Assembly: GCA_023228465.1 (NCBI GenBank)
Contig: JALOBC010000010.1
Coordinates: 37,424-101,423, forward strand
DNA: 64,000 nt
DNA from: Dokdonella sp.
GTDB taxonomy: Bacteria; Pseudomonadota; Gammaproteobacteria; Xanthomonadales; Rhodanobacteraceae
Direction: 5' to 3'
The notes beneath the pieces were generated by a model that was not told the origin of the DNA, searched no databases, and worked only from the letters and a program-made list of their open reading frames with translations. Positions within the stretch are counted from its first letter, which is position 1. Each line of letters begins with the position of its first letter. Of the stretch, positions 36,404-46,642 are shown piece after piece. The position numbers and the translations under genes were made by a program.

Positions 36404-37168
36404 TCAGCCATGCAGGGCCAGAACCTCGATGCCGGCGGCATCCAGCGCCCTGCGCAGGTGCCCGGTGAAGCTGGCCGCGTCGGGGCGATCGCCATGCACG
36501 CACAGGGTGTCGGCCCGCAGGGCGAGCGTGCTGCCGTCACGCGCGACGACCCGGCCGCGCCCGGCGATGGCCAGGGCCTGGGCAATGGCCACGTCGGCAT
36601 CCTCGATGACGGCGCCACCTTCACGGCGCGGCACCAGCGAACCATCCGCCAGGTAGCGGCGGTCGGCGAAGGCCTCGTGGGCGACCGTCAGGCCCGCGCG
36701 CTCGCCGGCGCGCGGCAGTTCGCTGCCGGCCAGGCCGACCAGCACCAGGGTCGGGTCGAACGCGCGCACCGCGTTGGCGATGGCCTCGGCCAGGGCGCGG
36801 TCGCGCGCAGCCATGTTGTAGAGGGCGCCGTGCGGCTTGACGTGCACCAGGCGCGTGCCCGCCGCGCGCGCAAAGCCGGCCAGTGCGCCGGCCTGGTACA
36901 GCGTGAGCGCATAGGTGTCGTTTGCGCTGATGGCCATTTCGCGCCGGCCGAAACCGCTGAGGTCCGGCAGGGCGACGTGCGCGCCGATGGCCACGCCGGC
37001 GGCCACGGCCAGTGCCACGGTGCGCTGCATGATGCTGGGGTCGCCGGCGTGGAAGCCGCAGGCGATGTTGGCCGAGCTGATCCACGGCAGCACCGCCGCG
37101 TCGGCGCCCATGGTCCAGGCGCCGAAGGATTCGCCGAGATCGCAGTTGAGGTCGATGCGGGCAGTCAT
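36404..37168 (-). CDS. pxpA: 5-Oxoprolinase subunit PxpA (LamB/YcsF family)
   Basis: A 254-residue subunit of the ATP-dependent prokaryotic 5-oxoprolinase PxpABC, which hydrolyses 5-oxoproline to glutamate. The family start is [53 protein letters not shown] and HVKPHGALYNMAARD (metal/active-site regions) are all present. Its ATG overlaps the pxpC stop by four bases. Confidence 0.96.
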   Translation of the reverse strand: MTARIDLNCDLGESFGAWTMGADAAVLPWISSANIACGFHAGDPSIMQRTVALAVAAGVAIGAHVALPDLSGFGRREMAISANDTYALTLYQAGALAGFARAAGTRLVHVKPHGALYNMAARDRALAEAIANAVRAFDPTLVLVGLAGSELPRAGERAGLTVAHEAFADRRYLADGSLVPRREGGAVIEDADVAIAQALAIAGRGRVVARDGSTLALRADTLCVHGDRPDAASFTGHLRRALDAAGIEVLALHG

Positions 37169-38121
37169 GTGGCCAGGCGGCGGGCAAGGGCGTCGAGCAG
37201 CCCGGCAAGGGCGCGTTCGCGTTCAAGATAACCCGTTTGCGCCTCCGCGGTGGTGATCGCTGCGAAACGCACGCCGTCACCTGGGCGCCGCTGGGCCAGG
37301 CGTGGCAGGTCGATGGCGGCCACCTGGCCGATGCGCGGGTAGCCGCCGGTGGTCGGGTGCTCGGCCATCAGCACGATCGGCTGACCGCCGGGCGGCAACT
37401 GCAGGGTGCCGAATGCGACCGGTTCGCTCACCGGCTCCAGCGGCGTGGCGAGGGCCAGGCGTGGGCCGTCGAGGCGCAGGCCGGTGCGGTTCGAGGCGGG
37501 CGCGATGCGGAAGGTGGCGCTGAACAGGGCCTTGCGCGCGGCCGCGTCGAGCCGGTCGAAATGGCTGCCAGGCACGAGACGGATGGGCTGCGCGGGATCG
37601 GGGTCGAACCAGGGGCGCGGATCCAGCGACCATGGCATGGTCGCGCCGCCGGGACGCGGCTCGATCGGCAGCACGTCGCCCGCCACCAGCGGCCGGCCGC
37701 CGAACGGCCCGAGGCCGGCGTGGATGTCGCTGGCGCGGCTGCCCAGCACCGGCGCCACGCGCACGCCGCCAGCCACGGCCAGGCAGGCGCGCACCCCACG
37801 CCGGGCGGGACCGCAGGCCAGCACGCTGCCGGCAGCGATCGGCTGCGGGCGCCAGGCCGCCAGCGGCTGGCCGTCCAGGTGCAGGTCGAATTCCGCGCCG
37901 GCCACGGCAATCAGCGTGGCCACCTCGAAGCGCAGGGTCGGTCCGAGCAGGCTGAGTTCGAGCGCCGCCGCATCCGCGGCATTGCCGACCAGCGCATTGG
38001 CCAGGCGCAGGACCGGTACATCCATGGCGCCGCTGTGGCCTACGCCCAGGGCCATGTGCCCGTGCCGGCCAAGGTCCTGCACGGTGGTCAGCAAGCCGGG
38101 CTGGAGCAGCGTGACGCTCAT
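37165..38121 (-). CDS. pxpC: 5-Oxoprolinase subunit PxpC (KipA/AHS2 family)
   Basis: A 318-residue subunit of 5-oxoprolinase, with the biotin-dependent-carboxylase-like domain. The start [21 protein letters not shown] is typical, as are [22 protein letters not shown] and [19 protein letters not shown]. It overlaps pxpB and pxpA by four bases each. The old name KipA (Bacillus) refers to a sporulation-kinase regulator; the operon context here favours oxoprolinase. Confidence 0.95.
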   Translation of the reverse strand: MSVTLLQPGLLTTVQDLGRHGHMALGVGHSGAMDVPVLRLANALVGNAADAAALELSLLGPTLRFEVATLIAVAGAEFDLHLDGQPLAAWRPQPIAAGSVLACGPARRGVRACLAVAGGVRVAPVLGSRASDIHAGLGPFGGRPLVAGDVLPIEPRPGGATMPWSLDPRPWFDPDPAQPIRLVPGSHFDRLDAAARKALFSATFRIAPASNRTGLRLDGPRLALATPLEPVSEPVAFGTLQLPPGGQPIVLMAEHPTTGGYPRIGQVAAIDLPRLAQRRPGDGVRFAAITTAEAQTGYLERERALAGLLDALARRLAT

Positions 38122-38837
38122 GTCGCCGCCAGCCGGTCGAAAGTGGCCGGGTCGATGGCCAGGAAGCGCACCCGGTCGCCGGCGCCGAGCAGACAGGCGG
38201 GCTCGCGGGCCGGATCGAACAGGCGCAGCGGCGTGCGCCCGATCAGTTGCCAGCCACCTGGCAGTTCGGCCGGATAGATGCCGGTCTGGGCGCCGCCGAT
38301 GGCCACCGAACCGGCAGGCACGCGCACCCTGGGATCGGCGCGGCGCGGCGCGTGCAATGCCGGGTCGAGCCCCAGCAGGTAGGGGAAGCCGGGCGCGAAA
38401 CCCAGCATGGCCACCTGGTAGTCGGGTGCGAGGTGGCGGGCGATGACCTGGGAAGGTGCGAGCCCGGCCTGTCGGGCCAGGGCATCGAGGTCGGGGCCAT
38501 GCGCGCCCCCGTAGCACACGGGGATGTCGATGCTGCGCGGCGCCGCCGTCGAGCGGACGTCCGGGGTGGCGAGGATCGCGCGCACGGCCCCGGCCAGCCG
38601 GCGCCAGGCAGGCGTCTGGCCGTCCGACCAGGCCGCCGGCGCGTAATGCAGGGCCAGCGAGGCGTAGGCAGGCACGAGCTCGCGCACGCCGGCCAGCCCG
38701 GCCTGGCGCAACTGCGCGACGGCGGCGTGCACGCGCGCATTCAGCGCCGTGTCGATGCCTGTGCCGAAGCGCAGCAGCAGCACGCTTTCGCCGAGCGGTT
38801 CGAAGCTGCAATCCGTGCCGGCACCCGGCGCGGCCAT
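38118..38837 (-). CDS. pxpB: 5-Oxoprolinase subunit PxpB (KipI/AHS1 family)
   Basis: A 239-residue subunit of 5-oxoprolinase. [35 protein letters not shown], the Arg-rich [28 protein letters not shown] and the end KGRFLA-type segment ([19 protein letters not shown]) are the family marks. The start at 38837 overlaps the stop of the HIT gene as TGATG; a longer frame to 38897 is open but runs inside that gene. Confidence 0.95.
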   Translation of the reverse strand: MAAPGAGTDCSFEPLGESVLLLRFGTGIDTALNARVHAAVAQLRQAGLAGVRELVPAYASLALHYAPAAWSDGQTPAWRRLAGAVRAILATPDVRSTAAPRSIDIPVCYGGAHGPDLDALARQAGLAPSQVIARHLAPDYQVAMLGFAPGFPYLLGLDPALHAPRRADPRVRVPAGSVAIGGAQTGIYPAELPGGWQLIGRTPLRLFDPAREPACLLGAGDRVRFLAIDPATFDRLAAT

Positions 38838-39253
38838 CAGCCCGGGCTGGCCGTCAGGGCGTTGCGCAGTTCGCTCACGCGGCGCTCGCGCGCGCAAGCT
38901 TCGTAGGGCTGGCGCTGGCCGTGGCCCCAGACCGGCTGCGGCCAGGCGGCATCTTTGCTGTAGCGTGCGATGACGTGCACGTGGAGTTGCGTGACCTCAT
39001 TGCCCAGCGCGGCGATGTTGAGCTTGTCGGGGCGCAGCAGCGCCTCGAGGGTGCGGCCGATCGTGCTCAGTTCGTCGAGCAGGTGGCGGCGGTCGTCCAG
39101 GTCCAGGTCGATGAGTTCGCGCGCGCCGACGATGCGCGGTACCAGGATCAGCCACGGAAATCGTGCGTCATCCATCAACAGCAGGCGCGACAGCACGAGT
39201 TCGGCAACCGGATGGGTGTCTGCGGCGAGGCGCGGATCGATGCGGAAGCTCAT
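38837..39253 (-). CDS. HIT-family protein
   Basis: A 138-residue histidine-triad protein, a nucleotide hydrolase or transferase of small phosphoramidates. The active-site triad is QLHVHVIAR (about residue 93). [18 protein letters not shown] and the [14 protein letters not shown] stretch place it with the short bacterial HIT proteins. It overlaps its neighbours on both sides by one to four bases, so it belongs to the pyroglutamate operon, though its role there is not obvious. Confidence 0.9.
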   Translation of the reverse strand: MSFRIDPRLAADTHPVAELVLSRLLLMDDARFPWLILVPRIVGARELIDLDLDDRRHLLDELSTIGRTLEALLRPDKLNIAALGNEVTQLHVHVIARYSKDAAWPQPVWGHGQRQPYEACARERRVSELRNALTASPG

Positions 39254-39921
39254 GGGGCGAGATTCTGCCGGAAAAATGCCAGCGTGCGTTCCAGGGCGAG
39301 CTGCGCGCTGCCGGCGTCGTGGGCCTGCGGATCGACGGCGCGATCGAAGGCGTGGCCCGCCTGCGCGTACACGTGTACGGGCGCATCCGGATAGGTCGTC
39401 CGATGGCGTTCGACGGCTTCGGCGGGAATGGACTTGTCCTTGCCGCCGAAGTGGAACATCACCGGCGCCTTGAGCGGCTCGCCGAGGAAGTTCACGTTGC
39501 GCGCGCCGTAGTAGCTGACCGCCGGCATGCCCAGGCGCGCCGCGGCGAGAAAGGCAACCGTGCCGCCCCAGCAGTAGCCGACACAGCCGATGCGACCGGC
39601 CGAGGCAATCGATTCGGCGGCACTGCCGACGTCCTCCAGGGCGAGTTCGAACGGGATTTCAGCGGCCAGCAGACGCCCGCGGGCGAAGCCGGAACGGTCG
39701 TAGTCGAGTTCGACACCGCTTTCCACGTGATCGAAGAAGGCCGGTGCGATGGCGGTGTAGCCCAGTGCCGCGAAGCGATCCACGACATTGCGCATGTGCG
39801 CGTTGACGCCGAAGATTTCCTGGACCACCACCAGCCCACCGATGGGCGTGCCCTGCGCCTCGGCGAGATACGCGCCGATGCATTGCATGCGCGGCGTGCT
39901 GAGGTTGATTGCGTGTCCCAT
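39250..39921 (-). CDS. Dienelactone hydrolase-family protein
   Basis: A 223-residue alpha/beta hydrolase of the dienelactone hydrolase family. The nucleophile is Cys in GCVGYCWGG, the Asp is in FGGKDKSIP and the His in YAQAGHAFDR; EIFGVN near residue 35 matches the family's Glu motif. It is the first gene of the operon that includes HIT and pxpBCA. Substrate unknown; generic carboxymethylenebutenolidase annotation should not be taken literally. Confidence 0.9.
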   Translation of the reverse strand: MGHAINLSTPRMQCIGAYLAEAQGTPIGGLVVVQEIFGVNAHMRNVVDRFAALGYTAIAPAFFDHVESGVELDYDRSGFARGRLLAAEIPFELALEDVGSAAESIASAGRIGCVGYCWGGTVAFLAAARLGMPAVSYYGARNVNFLGEPLKAPVMFHFGGKDKSIPAEAVERHRTTYPDAPVHVYAQAGHAFDRAVDPQAHDAGSAQLALERTLAFFRQNLAP

Positions 39922-40157
39922 GGTCGCGGCCTGCGTGACGGCAAAGGGTAGAGCCTAAGCCGCCCGCCGCGGGTGTCAATCGACCTGCTCACGCGGCATG
40001 CTCGATGTGTGCCGGTCGGCGCCACGTGCGCCGCTGCCTTGTCGCGTGGCGGCGCGGTGTGCGTCGGTCGCCTCGCGCCGACCTGCCCTGTCCCGAATTG
40101 CCGTCCGGGGCGTGCTCTGCCGCTACAATCTGCGGCCCGCTGACGGCGTGCACTTCC

Positions 40158-41516
40158 ATGTCACTTCGCAATCCCAAGGTCGGTTTCGTCAGCCTCGGCT
40201 GCCCCAAGGCGCTGGTCGATTCCGAGCGCATCCTCACCCAGCTGCGCGTGGAAGGCTACGACCTGGTGCCCGGCTGCGCAGGCGCCGATGCGGTGGTGGT
40301 CAACACCTGCGGTTTCATCGATGCCGCGGTGGCCGAGTCGCTGGATGCCATCGGCGAGGCACTGGAAGAGAACGGCAAGGTGATCGTCACCGGCTGCCTT
40401 GGCAAGCGTGCCGAGCTGATTCGTGAAACGCACCCGGGCGTGCTGTCCGTGAGCGGGCCGCAGGACTACGCCAGCGTGATGAATGCGGTACATGCCGTGT
40501 TGCCGCCAAAGCACGATCCGTTCGTGGATCTGGTGCCCCCGCAGGGCATCAAGCTCACGCCGAAGCACTATGCCTATCTGAAGATCGCCGAAGGCTGCAA
40601 CCACCGCTGTACCTTCTGCATCATCCCGGCGTTGCGCGGCGATCTGGTGTCGCGGCCGATCGACGAGGTGCTGGTGGAGGCCGAAAGGCTGGTGCAGGGC
40701 GGGGTCAGGGAACTGCTGGTGGTTTCCCAGGACACCAGCGCCTATGGCGTGGATTTGCGCTACACCGAACGCGAATGGCGCGGCAAGCCGCGCGCCACGC
40801 GCATGCTGGGCCTGTGCGAGGGCCTGGCCGAGCTGGGTGTGTGGACGCGCCTGCACTACGTGTATCCCTATCCGCACGTCGATGACGTGATCCCGCTGAT
40901 GGCCGAGGGCAAGGTGTTGCCTTACCTGGACATCCCGTTCCAGCATGCCAGCCCGCGCATCCTCAGGCTGATGAAGCGCCCGGGCGCAGTGGACCGCGTC
41001 TTGGCGCGCGTCAGGGCGTGGCGCCAGGCCTGCCCGGAGCTGACCATCCGCAGTACCTTCATCGTGGGGTTTCCCGGCGAAACCGAGGCCGAGTTCGAGG
41101 GACTGCTGGACTTCCTGCGCGAGGCCGAACTCGATCGCGTGGGTGCCTTTGCCTATTCGCCGGTGGACGGGGCGCGGGCGAATGCACTGCCCGATCCGGT
41201 GCCCGAGTGGCTGAAGGAGGAACGCCTCGAGCGTTTCATGGAAGTGCAGGCGGACATCTCCGCGGCCCGCCTGGCGCGCAAGATCGGGACGCGCCAGACC
41301 GTGCTGGTGGACGAGGTGGATGCGTTCGGCGCGGTGGCGCGTTCCAGGGCCGATGCGCCGGAGATCGACGGCATCGTGCGCATCGACGATGGCCAGGCAC
41401 TGCAACCCGGCCAGTTCGTCGAAGTGGAAATCATCCACGCCGACGCACACGATCTGACCGGCCGCCTGGCCGGCGGGCCAGGGCGCGGCGCCGCGGGTGC
41501 GCCGCCGACGCGTTGA
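40158..41516 (+). CDS. rimO: Ribosomal protein S12 methylthiotransferase RimO
   Basis: A 452-residue radical-SAM enzyme that methylthiolates an aspartate of ribosomal protein S12. The N-terminal domain has three cluster cysteines ([23 protein letters not shown]). The radical-SAM motif is CNHRCTFC (about residues 150-157), and a TRAM domain ends the protein ([13 protein letters not shown] onward). The start at 40158 is by family alignment; an upstream in-frame extension is not supported. TACAAT at 40124-40129 may be its -10. Confidence 0.96.
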   Translation: MSLRNPKVGFVSLGCPKALVDSERILTQLRVEGYDLVPGCAGADAVVVNTCGFIDAAVAESLDAIGEALEENGKVIVTGCLGKRAELIRETHPGVLSVSGPQDYASVMNAVHAVLPPKHDPFVDLVPPQGIKLTPKHYAYLKIAEGCNHRCTFCIIPALRGDLVSRPIDEVLVEAERLVQGGVRELLVVSQDTSAYGVDLRYTEREWRGKPRATRMLGLCEGLAELGVWTRLHYVYPYPHVDDVIPLMAEGKVLPYLDIPFQHASPRILRLMKRPGAVDRVLARVRAWRQACPELTIRSTFIVGFPGETEAEFEGLLDFLREAELDRVGAFAYSPVDGARANALPDPVPEWLKEERLERFMEVQADISAARLARKIGTRQTVLVDEVDAFGAVARSRADAPEIDGIVRIDDGQALQPGQFVEVEIIHADAHDLTGRLAGGPGRGAAGAPPTR

Positions 41517-41875
41517 CTTTGCATGTGCGCCGATTCGGTGCGGCATGGCGTTCCGCCGGCGATACGGTCGTGTTGCCGGCGCGCTGCCTGCAAATCGTCA
41601 TCTGGCGTTGAATCGCCAAGCAGGCCGCCCGTTGCGCCACGCCACGGGATCGGCGCGCGCGGTGGGGCGGTGCACCGACGCTGCCGGCATCCGGGTCGCC
41701 CGGGCGTGCCTGGCCTTCCTGTGTAAGTGGGGAACTTTTCGTTAAGCTCGTGGTATTTCTCCCGAGCTTCGGGTTTCCGTCGCTGTCCTGGAAACCCGGT
41801 GCCACCGCATGGACATCCGCCCGGCCGCCGCTGGCAGCCGCGGCCTTTCCCATTTCCCGGAATGGTATCCAGACG
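41517..41875. other. Intergenic stretch before the ABC operon
   Basis: About 360 bases with no supported gene. GGAACTT at 41731-41737 looks like an extracytoplasmic-function sigma -35, but I found no fitting -10 at 15-17 bases. The ABC-operon promoter probably lies here. There is no clear terminator after rimO. Confidence 0.5.
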
Positions 41876-42817
41876 ATGATCGAAACGCGGCAACTCACCA
41901 AACGCTATGGCGGCTTTACTGCCGTGGACGCCATCTCATTCAAGGTTGAACCAGGCCAGGTGCTCGGCTTCCTCGGACCCAACGGCGCCGGCAAGTCCAC
42001 CACCATGAAGATGCTGGCGGGCTTTCTGAGCCCCACTGCCGGCAGCGCCACGGTGGCCGGCTTCGACATCGAAAGCCAGGCGCTGGAAGCCAAGCGCGCC
42101 CTGGGCTATCTGCCGGAAGGCGCGCCAAGCTACGGCGAGATGAACGTGCGCGAGTTCCTCGCCTTCATCGCCGATGTGCGCGGCCTGGCCGGCGAGACAC
42201 GCTACCGGCGCAGCGATGACGTCATCGACCGCCTGCATCTGGGGCCGGTGCTGGAGCAGCCGATCGACACCTTGTCCAAGGGCTTCAAGCGGCGCGTGGG
42301 CCTGGCCGGGGCGATCCTGCACGACCCCAGGGTGCTGATCCTCGACGAGCCCACCGATGGACTGGATCCGAACCAGAAGCAGGAAGTACGCACCCTCATC
42401 AACTCGATGGCGCGCGACAAGACCATCATCATCTCCACGCACCTCCTGGAAGAAGTCCATGCCGTGTGCCGACGCGCCATCATCATCGCCGCCGGGCGCA
42501 TCCTGGCCGACGCGACGCCCGCCGAGCTGGAGGCGCGCTCGCGCTACCACCAGGCCGTGTCGCTGACCGCCAAGGACGTGCAGGAGGCCAGGGCCGCACT
42601 GGCGCGCGTGCCCGACATCGCCGCGGTCGAGGTCGATCCACAGGACAACCGCATCACGGCCTTCCCCAAGCCCGGGCGTTCGATCTTCATGGCCGTGAGC
42701 GAAGCCCTGAAGGCTCAGAACGTGAACGTGCGCGAGCTGGCGCTGGAGGCCGGGCGTCTCGACGAGGTGTTCCGCACCATCACCCAGGGGGCCACCGGCA
42801 TGGAGGCGCGCACATGA
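41876..42817 (+). CDS. ABC transporter ATPase (GldA-like)
   Basis: A 313-residue ATP-binding subunit. Walker A is LGPNGAGKSTTMKML, the signature LSKGFKRRVGLAGAI, Walker B VLILDEPTDGLDP and the switch His is in ISTHLLEE. The C-terminal 90 residues form a DUF4162-like extension. This architecture and the following two genes match the GldA-GldF-GldG module known from gliding Bacteroidetes, but common in proteobacteria without gliding. It overlaps the permease by four bases (ATGA). Confidence 0.93.
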   Translation: MIETRQLTKRYGGFTAVDAISFKVEPGQVLGFLGPNGAGKSTTMKMLAGFLSPTAGSATVAGFDIESQALEAKRALGYLPEGAPSYGEMNVREFLAFIADVRGLAGETRYRRSDDVIDRLHLGPVLEQPIDTLSKGFKRRVGLAGAILHDPRVLILDEPTDGLDPNQKQEVRTLINSMARDKTIIISTHLLEEVHAVCRRAIIIAAGRILADATPAELEARSRYHQAVSLTAKDVQEARAALARVPDIAAVEVDPQDNRITAFPKPGRSIFMAVSEALKAQNVNVRELALEAGRLDEVFRTITQGATGMEART

Positions 42818-43548
42818 GCGGCACGACGACCATCTTCAAGCGCGAATTGCGCAGCTACTTCGTCACCCCGGTGGCGTATGTCTTCATCGTCATCTTCCTG
42901 CTGCTCTCGGGCGCATTCACTTTCTATCTCGGCAACTTCTACGAGCGCGGCCAGGCCGATCTGCAGCCGTTCTTCAACTTCCATCCATGGCTCTATCTGT
43001 TCCTGGTGCCGGCGGTCTCCATGCGCCTGTGGGCGGAAGAGCGCAAGAGTGGCACCATCGAGCTCCTGCTCACCCTGCCGGTGTCCATGTGGCAGGCGGT
43101 GCTGGGCAAGTTCCTGGCCGCGTGGACCTTCATCGCGATCGCGCTGGTGCTCACCTTCCCGATCTGGCTGACGGTCAACTACCTTGGCAGTCCCGACAAC
43201 GGGGTGATCCTGGCCAGCTACATCGGCTCGCTGCTCATGGCCGGGGCCTTCCTGGCCATCGGCTCGTGCCTGTCGGCGGCCACGCGCAACCAGGTGGTGG
43301 CCTTCATCCTCACGGTGGTGGTCTGCTTCGTGCTGCTGCTGGCCGGCTTTCCCATGGTGCTCGACTTCTTCCATGCCTTCGCGCCGCAGGGCGTGGTCGA
43401 TGCCGTGGCGGGCCTGAGCTTCCTGACCCACTTCGCCTCGATCACCAAGGGCGTGATCGACCTGCGTGATCTCATCTACTTCGGTCTGATGATCCTCGCC
43501 TGGCTGTATGCCACCGCGATCGTCATCGACATGAAGAAAGCGGCCTGA
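42814..43548 (+). CDS. ABC-2 type permease (GldF-like)
   Basis: A 244-residue membrane protein with six predicted spans. The start IFKRELRSYFVTPVAYVFI is typical of the ABC-2 permease group next to GldG, as is WLYLFLVPAVSMRLWAEERKSGTIELLLTLPVS, the conserved cytoplasmic coupling region. It is translationally coupled to the ATPase gene and followed after 11 bases by the GldG-like gene. The substrate exported is unknown. Confidence 0.92.
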   Translation: MSGTTTIFKRELRSYFVTPVAYVFIVIFLLLSGAFTFYLGNFYERGQADLQPFFNFHPWLYLFLVPAVSMRLWAEERKSGTIELLLTLPVSMWQAVLGKFLAAWTFIAIALVLTFPIWLTVNYLGSPDNGVILASYIGSLLMAGAFLAIGSCLSAATRNQVVAFILTVVVCFVLLLAGFPMVLDFFHAFAPQGVVDAVAGLSFLTHFASITKGVIDLRDLIYFGLMILAWLYATAIVIDMKKAA

Positions 43549-43559
43549 GGAGGGAACCC

Positions 43560-45437
43560 ATGACGATCCATCGCAAGGCGCTTTCCGGTGGCGCCCTCGC
43601 CATTCTCGCGGTGCTGTTCGTGGCCGTGCTGATGCTGGTCAACGCCCTGTTTCGCGGGGTCAGCATCGACCTGACCGAGAACCGCCTGTACACCCTGTCC
43701 GACGGCACCAGGAACATCCTGAAGTCGATCGACGAACCCATCAACCTGTATCTCTTCTATTCGGACAAGGGCACCCAGGATCTGCCGCAACTGCGCACCT
43801 ACTTCACCCGCGTGCGCGAGATGCTGCAGGAAATGGCCGGACATTCCGGCGGCAAGCTGAAGCTGGAAGTCATCGATCCGCTGCCCTTCTCCGAAGACGA
43901 GGATCGCGCCGCCAGCTTCGGGCTGCAGGCGGTGCCGGTCTCCCTGGGGGGCGACAAGATCTACTTCGGGCTCGCCGGCACCAATTCGACCAATGGCCAG
44001 GCGGTGATTCCGTTCCTGCAGCCGGACAAGGAGGCGTTCCTCGAATATGACATCGCCAAGCTCATCCACGAGCTGGAAACGCCCAGGAAGCCGGTGGTGG
44101 GACTGCTGTCATCGCTGCCGCTGGCGCCGGATTTCGATGTCGCCACGCGCCAGATGAGCCAGCCCTGGGCGGTATATCAGCAATGGGCGCAGTTGTTCGA
44201 CATGCGCAAGCTGGATCCGGCCACGCTGACCACGGTCGGCAAGGACATCGATGTGCTCGTGGTGGTGCAGCCCAAGGGGCTTTCCGAGGATGCCCAGTAC
44301 GCGCTCGACCAGTTCGTGCTGCGCGGCGGGCACCTGCTGGTGTTCGTCGATCCGGACGCCGAACTGGACCAGTCGGGCGCCGATCCGAACAACCCGATGG
44401 CGGCGATGATGGCCGACAAGTCTTCGGACCTGCCACGTCTGTTCAAGGCCTGGGGGGTCGAATACGACCCGCACAAGGTGGTGCTCGATCGCACGCTGGC
44501 GCTGCCGATCAGCGTGGGCGAGGCGCAGGCGCCGGTCAGGCATCCGGCCATCCTCGGCCTCGGTCCGGTCGAGCTCAATCGTGACGACGTGATCACCGCC
44601 AATCTCGATTCGATCAATGTCTCCAGCGCCGGCTGGTTCGAGCTTTCCAAGGATGCGGCCGACGTCAAGCTCATCCCGCTGCTGCAGACGACCTCCGATG
44701 CCGAGTCGGTCCCCACCGATCGCTTGCGCATGCTGGCCGATCCGGCGGTTCTGCTGGATGGTTACCAGCCGGCGGGTGCACCCTTCGTCATCGCCGCGCG
44801 CCTCACCGGCAAGTTCAGGACGGCGTTCCCGGATCGCAAGCAGGAGGGCAGCCTGGCCGAATCCAAGGAACCGGGCCAGATCCTGCTGTTTGCCGACACC
44901 GACATCCTGAGCGACCGGCTGTGGGTGCAGATCCGGCCCTTCTTCGGCCAGCAGATCATGAATGCCTTCGCCAACAACGGCGACCTCGCCGTGAATGCGG
45001 TGGACAACCTCAGCGGTTCGAGCGACCTCATCTCGATCCGCGGTCGCGCCACCTCGCAGCGCCCGTTCACCACGGTCGAGGCCCTCAAGCGCAGTGCCGA
45101 CGAACGCTTCCGCGCCAAGGAGCAGGAACTGCAGCAGGAACTGGCCGAGACCGAGCGCAAGCTCAACGAGCTGCAAAGTGCCAAGAGCCAGGACCAGGCG
45201 CAGATCCTTTCGCCCGAGCAGAAGGCCGAACTGGACAACTTCCTGCAGCGCAAGCTGGAGATCCGCAAGGAACTGCGCCAGGTGCGCGCGCACCTGGATG
45301 CCGAGATCGAGGCCCTGGGTACCCGTCTGAAGATCATCAACATCGTGCTGATGCCGTTGCTGGTCACCTTCGCCGCACTCGCCTTCGCGTGGTGGCGCAA
45401 CCAGCGCCGCCGGCAGGCGCGGGGAGCACAACCATGA
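43560..45437 (+). CDS. GldG-like ABC auxiliary protein
   Basis: A 625-residue protein with one N-terminal membrane helix (about residues 12-35), a large periplasmic part (SIDLTENRLYTLSDGTRNIL, then LRTYFTRVREMLQEM and DVLVVVQPKGLSEDAQYALDQFVLRGGHLLVFVDPDAE) and a coiled coil (about 500-590, EQELQQELAETERKLNEL) before a C-terminal membrane helix. This is the DUF4350/GldG plan. A GGAGGG site precedes the ATG. The stop overlaps the next gene (ATGA). Confidence 0.9.
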   Translation: MTIHRKALSGGALAILAVLFVAVLMLVNALFRGVSIDLTENRLYTLSDGTRNILKSIDEPINLYLFYSDKGTQDLPQLRTYFTRVREMLQEMAGHSGGKLKLEVIDPLPFSEDEDRAASFGLQAVPVSLGGDKIYFGLAGTNSTNGQAVIPFLQPDKEAFLEYDIAKLIHELETPRKPVVGLLSSLPLAPDFDVATRQMSQPWAVYQQWAQLFDMRKLDPATLTTVGKDIDVLVVVQPKGLSEDAQYALDQFVLRGGHLLVFVDPDAELDQSGADPNNPMAAMMADKSSDLPRLFKAWGVEYDPHKVVLDRTLALPISVGEAQAPVRHPAILGLGPVELNRDDVITANLDSINVSSAGWFELSKDAADVKLIPLLQTTSDAESVPTDRLRMLADPAVLLDGYQPAGAPFVIAARLTGKFRTAFPDRKQEGSLAESKEPGQILLFADTDILSDRLWVQIRPFFGQQIMNAFANNGDLAVNAVDNLSGSSDLISIRGRATSQRPFTTVEALKRSADERFRAKEQELQQELAETERKLNELQSAKSQDQAQILSPEQKAELDNFLQRKLEIRKELRQVRAHLDAEIEALGTRLKIINIVLMPLLVTFAALAFAWWRNQRRRQARGAQP

Positions 45438-46633
45438 ATCGCAACACCCTGATCGGCCTTGCAATTGCCGCCCTGGTCGCGCTCCTGGCAGCGTTCTGGC
45501 TGCAGCGCAGCAATGCGCCGCAGATGACCTCCGGGGCGACGCCCGCCGGCTGGCTGGTGCCCGGCCTGCGTGGCCACGTCAACGACGTCAGCCGGCTGGT
45601 CATCACCGGTGCCGGCGACAAGACCCTCGCCACGCTGGAGCGTGGTGCGGATGGCTGGGGCCTGGTGGAGAAGGACGGCTATCCGGTCGATACCGGCAAG
45701 CTGCGTGCCTTCCTGCTCAAGCTGGCCGACGCGAAGACGGTGGAGCGCAAGACCGCCAGCGAGGACAAGTACCCGCTGCTTGGCGTGGAGGATGTTTCCG
45801 CGCCCGAAGCCAAGGGTGTGCGCGTCGATCTGGCCGGCCTGGCCGAACCGGTGCAACTGGTCATCGGCAATGCGGCCGTGCGTGGTGAAGGAACCTACGT
45901 GCGCCGGGTGGGCGAGGAACCGAGCTGGCTGGTATCGGGCACCTTGAGCGTCGCGCGCACGCCCGCCGAATGGCTGCGCAAGGACCTGCTCGATATCCCG
46001 GCCGGGCGCATCGCGTCGGTCACCCTGACCCCGGCGGAAGGCAAGCCGGTGCGCATCGTCAAGGCGAGCGAGGACGATGCGAACTTCACCCTGGAGGATA
46101 TCCCGAAGGGCCGCGAGGCGGCGTCGGAGTACACCGTCGACGGCGTGGCCTCGACCCTGGGCGGCCTGCAGATCGACGACGTGATGCCGGCGGGCGAGGC
46201 CGTCCCCCCTGAAGACGCGATCGTGGCGCGCTACGAAACCTTCGACGGCATCGTGATCGAGGTGCACGCCTGGCAGCACGAGGGCAAGGACCTGGCGCGC
46301 TTCACGGCCACGCTGGACGCGGCCCGCGCCGACGCCGCCATTGCGGCGGCGCAGGACAAGGCCAGGGCGGCTCACGAGGCCGCCACCAAGGTGGCCGGGC
46401 ATGACGAGGAACAGGCGGACGCACCGGCCGCGTCGCCCGCCGCGCCGCTGGCGGTCAGCGATCCGGCAAAGGATCGCGCCGAGCGCCGCAGCGTGCTCGA
46501 CAAGGAAGTGGCTGACCTGCAGGCGCGCCTGGACGGCTGGACCTTCGTGCTGCCGTCGTGGAAGTACGCCAGCATGGACAAGGCGCTCAACGATCTGCTC
46601 AAGCCGGTCGAAGGCCAGGCGCCGAAGTCCTAG
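45434..46633 (+). CDS. DUF4340 protein, last gene of the Gld-type operon
   Basis: A 399-residue protein with an N-terminal signal anchor (residues about 5-25) and a periplasmic DUF4340 domain: VSRLVITGAGDKTLATLERGADGWGLVEKDGYPVD, KLADAKTVERKTASEDKYPLLGVEDV and WLRKDLLDIPAGRIASV. The region about 300-360 is Ala-rich and low-complexity. DUF4340 genes commonly follow gldG-like genes; the role in the transporter is unknown. It converges on the aldehyde dehydrogenase across a strong hairpin. Confidence 0.88.
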   Translation: MNRNTLIGLAIAALVALLAAFWLQRSNAPQMTSGATPAGWLVPGLRGHVNDVSRLVITGAGDKTLATLERGADGWGLVEKDGYPVDTGKLRAFLLKLADAKTVERKTASEDKYPLLGVEDVSAPEAKGVRVDLAGLAEPVQLVIGNAAVRGEGTYVRRVGEEPSWLVSGTLSVARTPAEWLRKDLLDIPAGRIASVTLTPAEGKPVRIVKASEDDANFTLEDIPKGREAASEYTVDGVASTLGGLQIDDVMPAGEAVPPEDAIVARYETFDGIVIEVHAWQHEGKDLARFTATLDAARADAAIAAAQDKARAAHEAATKVAGHDEEQADAPAASPAAPLAVSDPAKDRAERRSVLDKEVADLQARLDGWTFVLPSWKYASMDKALNDLLKPVEGQAPKS

Positions 46634-46642
46634 GGCACCGCG

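Noticed and set aside
41731-41760. GGAACTT resembling a sigma-E/ECF -35 before the ABC operon
   Set aside because: No matching -10 at 15-17 bases; the following sequence fits no ECF consensus I know.
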